Of a stretch of 42,772 bases of DNA, positions 16,544 through 25,136 are shown one piece after another (position 1 is the stretch's first letter; every line of letters starts with the position of its first letter). The DNA lies in assembly GCA_021648845.1 (NCBI GenBank), contig JAKJHY010000038.1:1-42772 (forward strand). The letters are read 5' to 3'. The position numbers and the translations under genes are program-made. The notes beneath the pieces are model-generated. The model was given only the letters and a program-made list of their open reading frames with translations. It searched no databases and had not been told where the DNA came from. This DNA is from Mycobacterium sp. MBM (GTDB taxonomy: Bacteria > Actinomycetota > Actinomycetes > Mycobacteriales > Mycobacteriaceae).

Positions 16544-17827
16544 GTGGTCGACAAGTTTGCCCCGCCCCCGGCGTCAACTCTGGGGGTACTGCAGAGCGTG
16601 CCCGAGTCGGCGTTGCGCCGGCTCAAGCAGTACTCCGGCCGGCTGGCCACCGAGGCGGTGCACGCGCTGGAGACCCGGTTGCCGTTCTTCGCCGACCTGG
16701 AGGCCTCCCAGCGCGCCAGCGTGCAACTGGTGGTGCAGACGGCGGTGATCAACTTCGTCGAGTGGATGCGCGACCCCAGCAGCGATGTGGGATACACCGC
16801 CCAGGCCTTCGAGGTGGTGCCGCAGGACCTGCGCCGACGCGTGGCGCTACGCCAGTCGGTGGAGATGGTGCGCGTCACCATGGAGTACTTCGAGGAAGTG
16901 GTGCCGCTACTGGCCCGCAACGAGGAGCAGTTGACGGCGCTGACCGCGGGCATCCTGCGCTACAGCCGCGACCTGGCCTTCGCCGCGGCCACCGCCTACG
17001 CCGACCAGGCCGAGGCCCGCGGCGCCTGGGACACCCGGATGGAAGCCAACCTGGTCGACGCCGTGGTGCGCGGGGACATGGGACCGGCGCTGCAATCCCA
17101 GGCCGCGGCCCTGAACTGGGATGCGACCGCGCCGGCGACGGTGATCGTCGGGCTGCCCCGGCCCGATCGCATCGAACAGACCGGTGACGACGTGCATGCC
17201 GCGGCGGGCAAGTGCGGCCGCTCAGCCCTGTCCGATGTGCACGGGACCTGGTTGGTCACCATCGTGACCGGTGGGCTCTCGCCCACCGAACGGTTCTTGT
17301 CGGAACTGATGAACGTCTTCGGCGACGGCCCGGTGGTCATCGGGCCGACCGTGCCGACACTCGGAGCGGCCCACCGCAGCGCCGGCGAGGCTATTTCCGG
17401 GATGAACGCGGTGGCGGGCTGGAGCGGCGCGCCGCGACCGGTGTCGTCTCGCGAGTTACTCCCGGAGCGGGCGCTGCTGGGCGATCCCACCGCGGTCGCG
17501 GTGCTGGCGACCGAGGTGATGCGACCGCTCGCCGACGCCGACCCCGCACTGACCAAGACGCTCGACGCCTATCTGGACTCCGGTGGTGCCATAGAAGCGT
17601 GCGCTCGTAAATTGACAGTTCATCCAAACACTGTGCGCTACCGCCTCAAACGAATCACCGACTTCACGGGTCGCGATCCGACCGTTCCCCGCGACGCGTA
17701 CATCTTGCGAGTCGCCGCCACGGTGGGTCGACTCAAGGGTGACGCAAGCCACTTCAGCTCGCCAAATGGCTACCCTGCGACGTCAAATGGACAACAGCTG
17801 ACCCGCTGGGGCGGCTACAACCCGTGA
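16544..17827 (+). CDS. mabR: PucR/CdaR-type regulator of the FAS-II operon, MabR
   Basis: A 427-residue regulator corresponding to Rv2242 (MabR), reported to control the fasII operon. The first 180 residues are helical (VVQTAVINFVEWMRDPSS and following), the middle is a GGDEF-like CdaR region, and residues about 345-395 form the PucR helix-turn-helix, with the segment ARKLTVHPNTVRYRLKRI. The start is the GTG at 16544. The gene lies immediately upstream of fabD in the same direction, with the likely operator in the 130-bp gap. The ligand is not visible from sequence; acyl-CoA control is known for other fatty-acid regulators, and for this one it is inference. Confidence 0.92.
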   Translation: MVDKFAPPPASTLGVLQSVPESALRRLKQYSGRLATEAVHALETRLPFFADLEASQRASVQLVVQTAVINFVEWMRDPSSDVGYTAQAFEVVPQDLRRRVALRQSVEMVRVTMEYFEEVVPLLARNEEQLTALTAGILRYSRDLAFAAATAYADQAEARGAWDTRMEANLVDAVVRGDMGPALQSQAAALNWDATAPATVIVGLPRPDRIEQTGDDVHAAAGKCGRSALSDVHGTWLVTIVTGGLSPTERFLSELMNVFGDGPVVIGPTVPTLGAAHRSAGEAISGMNAVAGWSGAPRPVSSRELLPERALLGDPTAVAVLATEVMRPLADADPALTKTLDAYLDSGGAIEACARKLTVHPNTVRYRLKRITDFTGRDPTVPRDAYILRVAATVGRLKGDASHFSSPNGYPATSNGQQLTRWGGYNP

Positions 17828-17870
17828 CTCGACATCGCGGTCAGGTCTCAGGGCGATCGCTTCACGTGCG

Positions 17871-17893
17871 CTTTTGTGGAAACTCCACAAAAG
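17871..17893. promoter_or_regulatory. Candidate MabR operator before fabD
   Basis: A perfect inverted repeat, CTTTTGTGGA-AAC-TCCACAAAAG: 10-bp arms and a 3-bp spacer. It sits 65 bp before the fabD GTG. A possible -10 (CATAAT or TAATCT, 17908-17915) lies just downstream, so the palindrome would cover the -35 region. Confidence 0.65.
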
Positions 17894-17957
17894 AATAAGA
17901 CAAGGTTCATAATCTCTTACACCGCGCCAGGGCGCTCTCACAGTGTTTTCTTAATCC

Positions 17958-18881
17958 GTGCCCCCTACGAATGTGCTTGCGCTGTTGGCGCCCGGACAGG
18001 GCTCCCAGACCCCCGGCATGCTCACGCCGTGGCTGGAGCTGCCCGGCGCCACTGAGCGTCTCGATGCCTGGTCGCAGATCAGCGGACTCGACCTCGCACG
18101 CCTGGGCACCACCGCGACCGCCGAGGAGATCACCGACACCGCGGTGACTCAGCCGCTGGTCGTTGCCGCCACCCTGCTGGCGCACGAAGAACTCACCAAG
18201 CGCGGTCTCATCACCGGCAAGGACACCGCCGTCGCCGGCCACTCGGTCGGCGAGATCGCCGCCTACGCCATCGCCGGGGTCATCTCCGCCGACGACGCGG
18301 TGAAGCTGGCCGCCACTCGCGGCGCAGAGATGGCCAAGGCCTGCGCGCTGGAGCCCACCGGGATGGCCGCCGTGCTCGGCGGCGACGAGGCCGAGGTGCT
18401 GGCCCGCCTGGAATCCCTCGATCTGATCCCGGCCAACCGCAACGCCGCCGGCCAGATCGTCGCCGCCGGCGCCGTCGCCGCGCTGGAGAAACTCGCCGAG
18501 GATCCGCCGGCCAAGGCGCGGGTCCGGGTGCTGGCCACCGCCGGGGCGTTCCACACCCACTACATGGCGCCCGCCGCCGAAGGCTATGCCGCCGCGGCCG
18601 CGACGGTGGCCACCAACGAGCCCACCGCGACCCTGCTGTCCAATGCCGACGGCAAGCCGGTCGAGTCGGCGGCCGACGCGATGAGCAAGCTCGTCGCCCA
18701 GATGACCCGCCCGGTGCGCTGGGACCTGTGCAACGCGACGCTGCGTGGCATGGAGGTGACCGCGATCGTGGAGTTCCCGCCGGCGGGGACCCTGGTCGGT
18801 ATCGCCAAACGAGAGCTGAAGGGCACACCGACACATGCGGTGAAGGCCCCGTCAGACCTGGACGGACTCGCCGAGCTCTAG
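17958..18881 (+). CDS. fabD: Malonyl-CoA:ACP transacylase FabD
   Basis: A 307-residue malonyl transferase that loads malonyl from CoA onto AcpM for FAS-II elongation. It has the GQGSQ loop (13-17), the nucleophile S96 in GHSVGE, and the later FHTHYM histidine. The GTG at 17958 is the first codon of the conserved frame and matches the Mtb protein in length. It is the first gene of the fasII operon. Confidence 0.96.
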   Translation: MPPTNVLALLAPGQGSQTPGMLTPWLELPGATERLDAWSQISGLDLARLGTTATAEEITDTAVTQPLVVAATLLAHEELTKRGLITGKDTAVAGHSVGEIAAYAIAGVISADDAVKLAATRGAEMAKACALEPTGMAAVLGGDEAEVLARLESLDLIPANRNAAGQIVAAGAVAALEKLAEDPPAKARVRVLATAGAFHTHYMAPAAEGYAAAAATVATNEPTATLLSNADGKPVESAADAMSKLVAQMTRPVRWDLCNATLRGMEVTAIVEFPPAGTLVGIAKRELKGTPTHAVKAPSDLDGLAEL

Positions 18882-18945
18882 CCAGGTACCACCCGAAACC
18901 AAACACACTCCGATAGCCGGAGTGCCGTAACAAGAAGGAGCCATT

Positions 18946-19236
18946 GTGGCCAACCAAGAAGAAATCATCGCCGGCCTCGCCGAGATCATCGAAGAGGTCA
19001 CCGGTATCGAGCCCTCCGAGGTCACGATGGAGAAGTCCTTCGTCGACGACCTGGACATCGACTCGCTGTCGATGGTGGAGATCGCCGTGCAGACCGAGGA
19101 CAAGTACGGCGTGAAGATCCCCGATGAGGATCTGGCCGGCCTGCGCACCGTCGGCGACGTGGTGGCCTACATCCAGAAGCTCGAAGAAGAGAACCCCGAG
19201 GCCGCCGCCGCACTGCGCGAGAAGTTCGCACAGTGA
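18946..19236 (+). CDS. acpM: Meromycolate extension acyl carrier protein AcpM
   Basis: A 96-residue ACP with the phosphopantetheine site DSLS (S40). The core from GLAEIIEEVTGIEPSEV to TVGDVVAYIQKL is typical. The charged C-terminal extension (EEENPEAAAALREKFAQ) is shorter than the tail of Mtb AcpM (115 residues) but of the same kind. The GTG at 18946 has a good Shine-Dalgarno AGAAGGAG a few bases upstream. The stop overlaps the kasA start as GTGA, coupling carrier and synthase. Confidence 0.96.
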   Translation: MANQEEIIAGLAEIIEEVTGIEPSEVTMEKSFVDDLDIDSLSMVEIAVQTEDKYGVKIPDEDLAGLRTVGDVVAYIQKLEEENPEAAAALREKFAQ

Positions 19237-20483
19237 CACGTCCTTCCACTGCTAATGGCGGTTTCCCTAACGTCGTCGTGACCGCCGTCACGGCGACCAC
19301 TGCGCTCGCGCCGGATATCGAGAGCACGTGGAAGGGCTTGTTGGCAGGTGAAAGCGGCATCCGCGTCCTGGAGGACGATTTCGTCGACAAGTGGGACCTC
19401 GCGGTCAAGATCGGTGGCCACCTGAAGGAGCCGCTCGATCCGCTGATGTCCCGCCTCGAGATGCGCCGGATGTCGTACGTGCAGCGGATGTCCAAGTACC
19501 TGGGCAACCAGCTGTGGGACAGCATCGGTCGCCCGGAGGTCGATCCCGACCGCTTCGCGGTCGTGATCGGCACCGGTCTGGGCGGCGGCGAGAAGATCGT
19601 CGAAACCTACGACGCGATGAACGAGGGCGGGCCCCGCAAGGTGTCCCCGCTCGCCGTGCAGATGATCATGCCCAACGGTGCCGCCGCCGTGGTCGGCCTC
19701 GAACTCGGGGCCAAAGCCGGCGTCATCACACCGGTCTCGGCGTGTTCGTCGGGCTCGGAGGGCATCGCCCACGCGTGGCGTCAGATCGTCATGGGTGACG
19801 CCGATATCGCCGTGTGCGGTGGCGTCGAAGGTGCCATCGAGGCGCTGCCCATCGCGGCGTTCTCGATGATGCGGGCGATGTCGACGCGCAACGACGATCC
19901 CGAGGGAGCGTCGCGGCCGTTCGACAAGAACCGCGACGGTTTCGTCTTCGGCGAGGCCGGCGCGCTCATGGTCATCGAGACCGAAGAGCACGCCCTGGCC
20001 CGCGGCGCCAAGCCGCTGGCCCGGCTGATGGGTGCGGGCATCACCTCCGACGCGTTCCACATGGTGGCTCCCGCCGCCGATGGTCTGCGCGCCGGCCAGG
20101 CGATGAAGCGTGCCATGGAAACAGCGGGGCTGTCCCCGTCGGACATCAGCCACGTCAACGCCCACGCCACGGCGACTCCGATCGGCGATACCGCAGAGGC
20201 CAATGCGCTGCGTGTCGCGGGCGTCGGGCATGCCGCGGTGTACGCACCGAAGTCGGCGCTGGGCCACTCGATCGGTGCCGTCGGTGCCCTCGAGTCCATC
20301 CTGACGGTGCTGGCGCTGCGCGACGGTGTCATTCCGCCGACACTGAACTACGAGACACCCGATCCCGAGATCGATCTCGATGTTGTTGCGGGCGAGCCTC
20401 GTTATGGCGACTACCAGTACGCCATCAACAACTCGTTCGGTTTTGGTGGCCACAATGTGGCCTTGGCGTTCGGACGGTACTGA
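19233..20483 (+). CDS. kasA: Beta-ketoacyl-ACP synthase KasA
   Basis: A 416-residue condensing enzyme, the same length as Mtb KasA, that extends meromycolate precursors on AcpM. The nucleophile is C171 in VSACSSG. The histidines are in NAHATATP (about 311) and KSALGHS (about 345), with Lys about 340, and the C-terminal GFGGHN loop is present. The GTG at 19233 overlaps the acpM stop by 4 bp. It is about two thirds identical by eye to the adjacent kasB, an old tandem duplication. Confidence 0.97.
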   Translation: MTRPSTANGGFPNVVVTAVTATTALAPDIESTWKGLLAGESGIRVLEDDFVDKWDLAVKIGGHLKEPLDPLMSRLEMRRMSYVQRMSKYLGNQLWDSIGRPEVDPDRFAVVIGTGLGGGEKIVETYDAMNEGGPRKVSPLAVQMIMPNGAAAVVGLELGAKAGVITPVSACSSGSEGIAHAWRQIVMGDADIAVCGGVEGAIEALPIAAFSMMRAMSTRNDDPEGASRPFDKNRDGFVFGEAGALMVIETEEHALARGAKPLARLMGAGITSDAFHMVAPAADGLRAGQAMKRAMETAGLSPSDISHVNAHATATPIGDTAEANALRVAGVGHAAVYAPKSALGHSIGAVGALESILTVLALRDGVIPPTLNYETPDPEIDLDVVAGEPRYGDYQYAINNSFGFGGHNVALAFGRY

Positions 20484-20540
20484 GGATTCAGGGGAGAGTC
20501 CTCAAGAGCAATGCAGCAGTAAGAGATGGTGGGGAACAGC

Positions 20541-21794
20541 GTGACTGGGCTCTCGACAGGTAACGGTCTGCCCAACGTGGTCGTCACTGGCGTAGCCATG
20601 ACGACCGCGTTGGCGACCGACGCCGATACGACGTGGAAAAAGTTGCTGGCCGGGGAAAGCGGGATCCGGACACTCGAAGACGATTTCGTCGAGATGTACG
20701 ACCTGCCGGTGCGTATCGGCGGCCATCTGCTCGAGGATTTCGACAGCGAGCTCAATCGTGTCGAACTGCGTCGGTTGTCCTACCTGCAGAAGATGTCGAC
20801 GGTCATCGGCCGTCGGGTGTGGGAGAACGCGGGCTCCCCCGAGGTCGACCCCAAACGACTGATGGTGTCCATCGGCACCGGCCTGGGGTCGACCGAGGAA
20901 CTCGTCTTCGCCTACGACGGCATGCGGGCCAAGGGCCTGCGGGCGGTCTCGCCGTTGGTGGTGCAGATGTACATGCCCAACGGCGCGGCCGCGGCCGTCG
21001 GCCTGGAACGCAAGGCCAAAGCCGGTGTCAGCACCGTCGTTTCGGCCTGCGCATCGGGTTCGGAAGGGATCGCCAACGCCTGGCGCAACATCGTGCTCGG
21101 TGAGGCCGATATCGCCATCTGCGGTGGTGTCGAGACGAAGATCGAGGCGGTGCCGATCGCGGGCTTCGCCCAGATGCGCATCGTGCTGTCCAACACCAAC
21201 GACGATCCGGCGGGTGCCTGTCGGCCGTTCGACCGCGACCGCAACGGTTTCGTGTTCGGCGAGGGCGGCGCCATGATGGTCATCGAGACCGAGGAGCATG
21301 CCAAGGCGCGCGGTGCCAATATCCTGGCCCGCCTGATGGGCGCCAGCATCACCTCCGACGGGTACCACATCGTGGCGCCCGACCCCAATGGTGAGCAGGC
21401 CGGATACGCAATGACGCGGTCCATCCAGCTCGCGGGCCTGCAGCCCAGCGATATCGGGCATATCAACGCCCACGCCACCGGCACCAGCGTCGGGGACGTC
21501 GCCGAGGGGGTGGCCATCAACAACGCGATGAAGGGGCACAAGCCCGCGGTGTACGCACCGAAGTCGGCGCTGGGGCACTCCGTCGGCGCGGTGGGCGCGG
21601 TCGAGTCGATTCTCACCGTGTTCGCCTTGCGCGAGGGCATCGTTCCGCCCACGCTGAACCTCAAGAATCTGGACCCCGAGATCGACCTGGACGTCGTGGC
21701 TGGCGAGCCGCGACCGGGTGACTACAAGTACGCGATCAACAACTCGTTCGGATTCGGTGGGCACAACGTGGCGCTCACCTTCGGAAAGTACTGA
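20541..21794 (+). CDS. kasB: Beta-ketoacyl-ACP synthase KasB
   Basis: A 417-residue KasB that carries out the late rounds of meromycolate elongation, needed for full-length mycolates. The nucleophile is C170 in VSACASG, followed by INAHATGTS and APKSALGHSVGAVGA. The GTG at 20541 is preferred because GGGGA sits at 20531-20535 and the N-terminus then aligns with KasA. An in-frame ATG at 20526 would add five residues with weaker ribosome-binding sequence. The gap from kasA is 57 bp with no terminator. Confidence 0.95.
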   Translation: MTGLSTGNGLPNVVVTGVAMTTALATDADTTWKKLLAGESGIRTLEDDFVEMYDLPVRIGGHLLEDFDSELNRVELRRLSYLQKMSTVIGRRVWENAGSPEVDPKRLMVSIGTGLGSTEELVFAYDGMRAKGLRAVSPLVVQMYMPNGAAAAVGLERKAKAGVSTVVSACASGSEGIANAWRNIVLGEADIAICGGVETKIEAVPIAGFAQMRIVLSNTNDDPAGACRPFDRDRNGFVFGEGGAMMVIETEEHAKARGANILARLMGASITSDGYHIVAPDPNGEQAGYAMTRSIQLAGLQPSDIGHINAHATGTSVGDVAEGVAINNAMKGHKPAVYAPKSALGHSVGAVGAVESILTVFALREGIVPPTLNLKNLDPEIDLDVVAGEPRPGDYKYAINNSFGFGGHNVALTFGKY

Positions 21795-21846
21795 CAGAAG
21801 TACCGAAGGCGCCGGTCACCATCCGACGCGTAACCAGGAGGACTGG

Positions 21847-23268
21847 ATGACCATCATGGCTCCCGAAGCGGCCGCCGAGTCGCTCGACCCGCGCGACCCG
21901 TTGCTCCGTCTGCAGACGTTCTTCGACGACGGCAGCGTCTCGGTGCTGCACGAGCGCGACAAGTCCGGGGTGCTGGCCGCCTCCGGCACCGTCAACGGGG
22001 TGAAGACCATCGCGTTCTGCACCGACGGCACCGTCATGGGTGGCGCGATGGGCATCGACGGCTGCGCCCACATCGTCAATGCCTACGATGTCGCCATCGA
22101 GGAGCAGAGCCCGATCGTCGGTATCTGGCACTCCGGCGGCGCACGGCTGGCCGAGGGCGTCAAGGCACTGCACGCCGTCGGGCTGGTGTTCGAGGCCATG
22201 ATCCGCGCGTCGGGGTACATCCCGCAGATCTCGGTGGTCGTCGGCTTCGCCGCCGGCGGTGCCGCCTACGGCCCGGCACTGACCGATGTCATCGTGATGG
22301 CGCCGGACAGCAAGGTTTTCGTCACCGGCCCCGACGTGGTGCGCAGCGTGACCGGCGAGGACGTCGACATGGTCTCCCTCGGTGGCCCCGAGGCGCATCA
22401 CAAGAAGTCCGGTGTCTGCCACATCGTCGCCGACGATGAACTCGACGCCTATGAACGCGGTCGTCGCCTGGTCGGATTGTTCTGCCAGCAGGGCCATTTC
22501 GACCGCAGCAAGGCCGAGGCCGGCGATACCGACCTCAAGGCCCTGATGCCCGAATCCGCCCGCCGCGCCTACGATGTGCACCCGATCGTGGAAGCTCTGC
22601 TGGACAAGGACTCACACTTCGAGGAGTTCCAGTCCCGCTGGGCCCCGTCCATCGTGGTGGGCCTGGGCCGGCTGGCCGGACGCAGCGTCGGCGTGATCGC
22701 CAACAACCCGCTGCGCCTGGGTGGCTGCCTGAACTCCGAAAGTGCGGAGAAATCGGCCCGTTTCGTGCGGCTGTGCGATGCCTTCGGTATTCCGCTGGTC
22801 GTCGTCGTCGACGTCCCCGGCTACCTGCCCGGCGTGGATCAGGAGTGGGGCGGCGTGGTCCGGCGTGGCGCCAAGCTGCTGCACGCGTTCGGTGAGGCCA
22901 CCGTTCCGCGCGTCACGCTGGTGACCCGCAAGATCTACGGCGGCGCCTACATCGCGATGAACTCGCGGTCCTTGGGTGCCACCAAGGTCTTCGCCTGGCC
23001 GGACGCCGAGGTGGCGGTCATGGGCGCCAAGGCCGCGGTCGGTATCTTGCACAAGCGCAAGCTGGCCGCCGCCCCCGATCACGAGCGCGATGCCCTGCAC
23101 GAGGAGCTGGCCGCCGAGCACGAGCGGATCGCCGGCGGCGTGGACAGCGCCATCGAGATCGGCGTGGTGGACGCCAAGATCGATCCCGCGCACACCCGCA
23201 GCGTGATCACCCAGGCGCTGGCCGAGGCACCCGCACGCCGCGGCCGCCACAAGAACATCCCGCTGTAA
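21847..23268 (+). CDS. accD6: Acetyl/propionyl-CoA carboxylase carboxyltransferase subunit AccD6
   Basis: A 473-residue beta subunit, the same length as Mtb AccD6, that transfers CO2 from biotin to acetyl-CoA to give malonyl-CoA for fatty-acid and mycolate synthesis. The N-terminal crotonase-like fold has GIWHSGGARLAEG and VVGFAAGGAAYGPA. The C-terminal one has VDVPGYLPGVDQEWGG and KIYGGAYIAMNS. The ATG at 21847 follows a strong AGGAGGA. It closes the fasII operon and is followed by a palindromic repeat acting as terminator. Confidence 0.97.
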   Translation: MTIMAPEAAAESLDPRDPLLRLQTFFDDGSVSVLHERDKSGVLAASGTVNGVKTIAFCTDGTVMGGAMGIDGCAHIVNAYDVAIEEQSPIVGIWHSGGARLAEGVKALHAVGLVFEAMIRASGYIPQISVVVGFAAGGAAYGPALTDVIVMAPDSKVFVTGPDVVRSVTGEDVDMVSLGGPEAHHKKSGVCHIVADDELDAYERGRRLVGLFCQQGHFDRSKAEAGDTDLKALMPESARRAYDVHPIVEALLDKDSHFEEFQSRWAPSIVVGLGRLAGRSVGVIANNPLRLGGCLNSESAEKSARFVRLCDAFGIPLVVVVDVPGYLPGVDQEWGGVVRRGAKLLHAFGEATVPRVTLVTRKIYGGAYIAMNSRSLGATKVFAWPDAEVAVMGAKAAVGILHKRKLAAAPDHERDALHEELAAEHERIAGGVDSAIEIGVVDAKIDPAHTRSVITQALAEAPARRGRHKNIPL

Positions 23269-23282
23269 TCCCCCTCCTTATC

Positions 23283-23342
23283 GCCGAAACAGCATTCCAG
23301 ACGGGCCCTGTCGGGTTTTGCCGTCTGGAATGCTGTTTCGGC
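23283..23342. repeat. Palindromic repeat, copy A (bidirectional terminator)
   Basis: Perfect 22-bp arms 23283-23304 (opening GCCGAAACAGCATTCCAG) and 23321-23342 with a 16-nt loop. It lies between accD6 and the convergent SDR gene. A second copy lies at 25072-25134; the right arms share 23 identical bases (23320-23342 and 25111-25133). Confidence 0.85.
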
Positions 23343-23353
23343 ATTTCGGGCGG

Positions 23354-24103
23354 TCAGCGGGTGGTGTAGCCGCCGTTGGCGAAGATGGTCTGACCGGTGA
23401 TCCAGTGCCCCTCGCCGGCCAGGAACACCACCAGCGGCGCGATGTCCTCGATGAGCGTCAAGCGTCCGCCCATAGCCTGCGACTTGTGGAACTCCACCCG
23501 CTCGGGTGTCTCCTGGCCGTAGAAGAACGGGGTATCCATGGGGCCGGGCCCGACATTGTTGACGTTGATACCGCGATCGGCGAACTCCTTGGCGGCTGCA
23601 CGCGTGAAATGTTCGACCGGGCTCTTGGCCCCGGCGTAGGTGGAATAACCGTCGGTGAACGCCGCCAGCAGCGCCGTGACGATCGTGGTGACCGATCCGC
23701 CGTCGGCGAGCCGCAGCCCGGCCTGCTTGAGGAAGAAGTAGGCGGCCTTGGCGTTGATATCGAACATCGAATCGTATTCGGCCTCGGTGGTTTCCACGAT
23801 CGGCTTGCGTAGCACCTTGCCCACGGTGTTGACCGCGATATCCACCGTGCCGAATGCCTCGACCGCGGCGTCGAACAGCTTGTCCACATTGGCGGGCACG
23901 GTGAGGTCACCCTGGACCTTGATGGCCCGAGCACCGGCGGCTTCGACGTCGGCGATGGTGGCGTCGGCATCGGCCTCGGTCGCCGCGCTGTTGTAGTGCA
24001 CAGCGACGTTGACTCCGCGCTGCGCCAACGACCGGCTGACCAGCCCACCGAGGTTCTTGGCGCCGGCGGCCACGACTGCTGATTTTCCCCTGATTTCGCT
24101 CAT
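23354..24103 (-). CDS. SDR-family oxidoreductase
   Basis: A 249-residue short-chain dehydrogenase. The nucleotide loop is GAKNLGG (instead of the usual TGxxxGxG), a variant I recall from a distinct SDR subgroup. The catalytic tyrosine and lysine are in YAGAK. The position normally held by Ser, 13 residues before that Tyr, is Thr in IVTALLAA, so either the Thr substitutes or activity is altered. The C-terminus has GHWITGQTIFANGGYTTR, typical of classical SDRs. The ATG at 24103 is preferred over a GTG three codons earlier. It diverges from a LysR gene 83 bp away, its probable regulator. Confidence 0.88.
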   Translation of the reverse strand: MSEIRGKSAVVAAGAKNLGGLVSRSLAQRGVNVAVHYNSAATEADADATIADVEAAGARAIKVQGDLTVPANVDKLFDAAVEAFGTVDIAVNTVGKVLRKPIVETTEAEYDSMFDINAKAAYFFLKQAGLRLADGGSVTTIVTALLAAFTDGYSTYAGAKSPVEHFTRAAAKEFADRGINVNNVGPGPMDTPFFYGQETPERVEFHKSQAMGGRLTLIEDIAPLVVFLAGEGHWITGQTIFANGGYTTR

Positions 24104-24141
24104 GTCCAGCACGTTAGCCAGGAGATCGACAATTGAAAAAC

Positions 24142-24175
24142 ACAGAAAATCTGTATTTTGACAATTCTTGATTGT
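24142..24175. promoter_or_regulatory. Candidate LysR binding region between SDR and lysR
   Basis: Two short dyads lie in an AT-rich gap: ACAGA-AAA-TCTGT (24142-24154) and ACAAT-TCTTG-ATTGT (24161-24175). LysR proteins usually bind T-N11-A dyads in such divergent gaps, and this stretch is clearly richer in A and T than its surroundings. Confidence 0.45.
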
Positions 24176-24186
24176 AGATTAGTGGC

Positions 24187-25062
24187 GTGCTGCTCGATCT
24201 TCGCCGACTGGCTCATTTCGTCGCCGTGGCCGAGGCCGGCAGCTTCACGGCCGCCTCGGCCGCCGTGCACATCAGCCAGCAAGCCTTGAGCCAGTCGGTC
24301 CAGCAGCTCGAAAAAGAATTGGTGGCAACGCTTTTCATCCGTTCGGGTCGGCGCATCGCCTTGACCGCGGCCGGGGAGCAACTGCTGGCCGAGGGCCGGG
24401 TGCTGCTGGCCGCGGCCGGCACCGTGGCCTCGCGGGTAGCGCGCACCGCCGAGGGCACCGACGAACACTTCGTCGTCGGGCACACTCCCGCGCTGAGCGG
24501 CGCCGAGGTCTACGCCCGGATCGAACCCGCCATCGTCGCCTTCCCCCATCTGTCGGTCACCTTCCGGCAGCTCTACCCGGATCAGATGCAGCACGAGATC
24601 CTCACCGGGACAGTGCACCTCGGACTGCGCCGCGGCGTGGTACCCAGTGCTCAGCTGTCCACCGCGGTCGTCGGCTACGACCGCGTGCGGCTGGCGGTGC
24701 CGGCCGCCCATCGACTGGCCGGCGCGCATGCCGCCGATATCGGCGAGCTGGCCGGTGAACGGATCGCCCTGTGGGCGCCACCGGGAGCGTCCTATTACAG
24801 CGACTTCCTGATGGGCGCCTGCCGGCGGGCGGGCTTCGAACCCGATTTCGTGGTCAGCCGTGTGCAGGGTGCCGCCACGGTCGCCGCTCCCCTGACCACC
24901 GGCGCAGTCGCATTCGTCACCACCGCGACCGGCCCGGCGATGGACGGCCGAATCCGGGTCGTCGACCTCGAGCCGGCGCTCCTGGTCGGTGTGCAGGCAC
25001 TCTGGCAGCGCCACACCCAGTCCCAGGTCCGGGAAGCCATTCTGAGCGCGGCGCCGGCGTAA
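24187..25062 (+). CDS. LysR-family transcriptional regulator
   Basis: A 291-residue LTTR. The N-terminal winged helix-turn-helix is clear (LRRLAHFVAVAEAGSFTAAS, then HISQQALSQSVQQLEKEL). It is followed by a linker helix and a periplasmic-binding-like effector domain from about residue 92 (HFVVGHTPALSG). The GTG at 24187 fits the usual LTTR start. It most likely controls the divergent SDR gene and itself. The effector is unknown. Confidence 0.92.
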   Translation: MLLDLRRLAHFVAVAEAGSFTAASAAVHISQQALSQSVQQLEKELVATLFIRSGRRIALTAAGEQLLAEGRVLLAAAGTVASRVARTAEGTDEHFVVGHTPALSGAEVYARIEPAIVAFPHLSVTFRQLYPDQMQHEILTGTVHLGLRRGVVPSAQLSTAVVGYDRVRLAVPAAHRLAGAHAADIGELAGERIALWAPPGASYYSDFLMGACRRAGFEPDFVVSRVQGAATVAAPLTTGAVAFVTTATGPAMDGRIRVVDLEPALLVGVQALWQRHTQSQVREAILSAAPA

Positions 25063-25071
25063 CCCCCGTCC

Positions 25072-25134
25072 CGCCGAAACTGCATTCCAGAAGGCCCATA
25101 CTCGACATTCGCCGTCTGGAATGCTGTTTCGGCG
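25072..25134. repeat. Palindromic repeat, copy B (bidirectional terminator)
   Basis: Arms 25072-25094 and 25112-25134 are 23 nt with two mismatches and a 17-nt loop. It lies between lysR and the convergent glpD, 2 bp from the glpD stop. The sequence family is that of copy A at 23283-23342. Confidence 0.85.
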
Positions 25135-25136
25135 CG

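Noticed and set aside
19233..21794. kasA-kasB similarity as a possible assembly duplication
   Set aside because: The two genes differ throughout and match known distinct paralogues KasA and KasB in the standard operon order.
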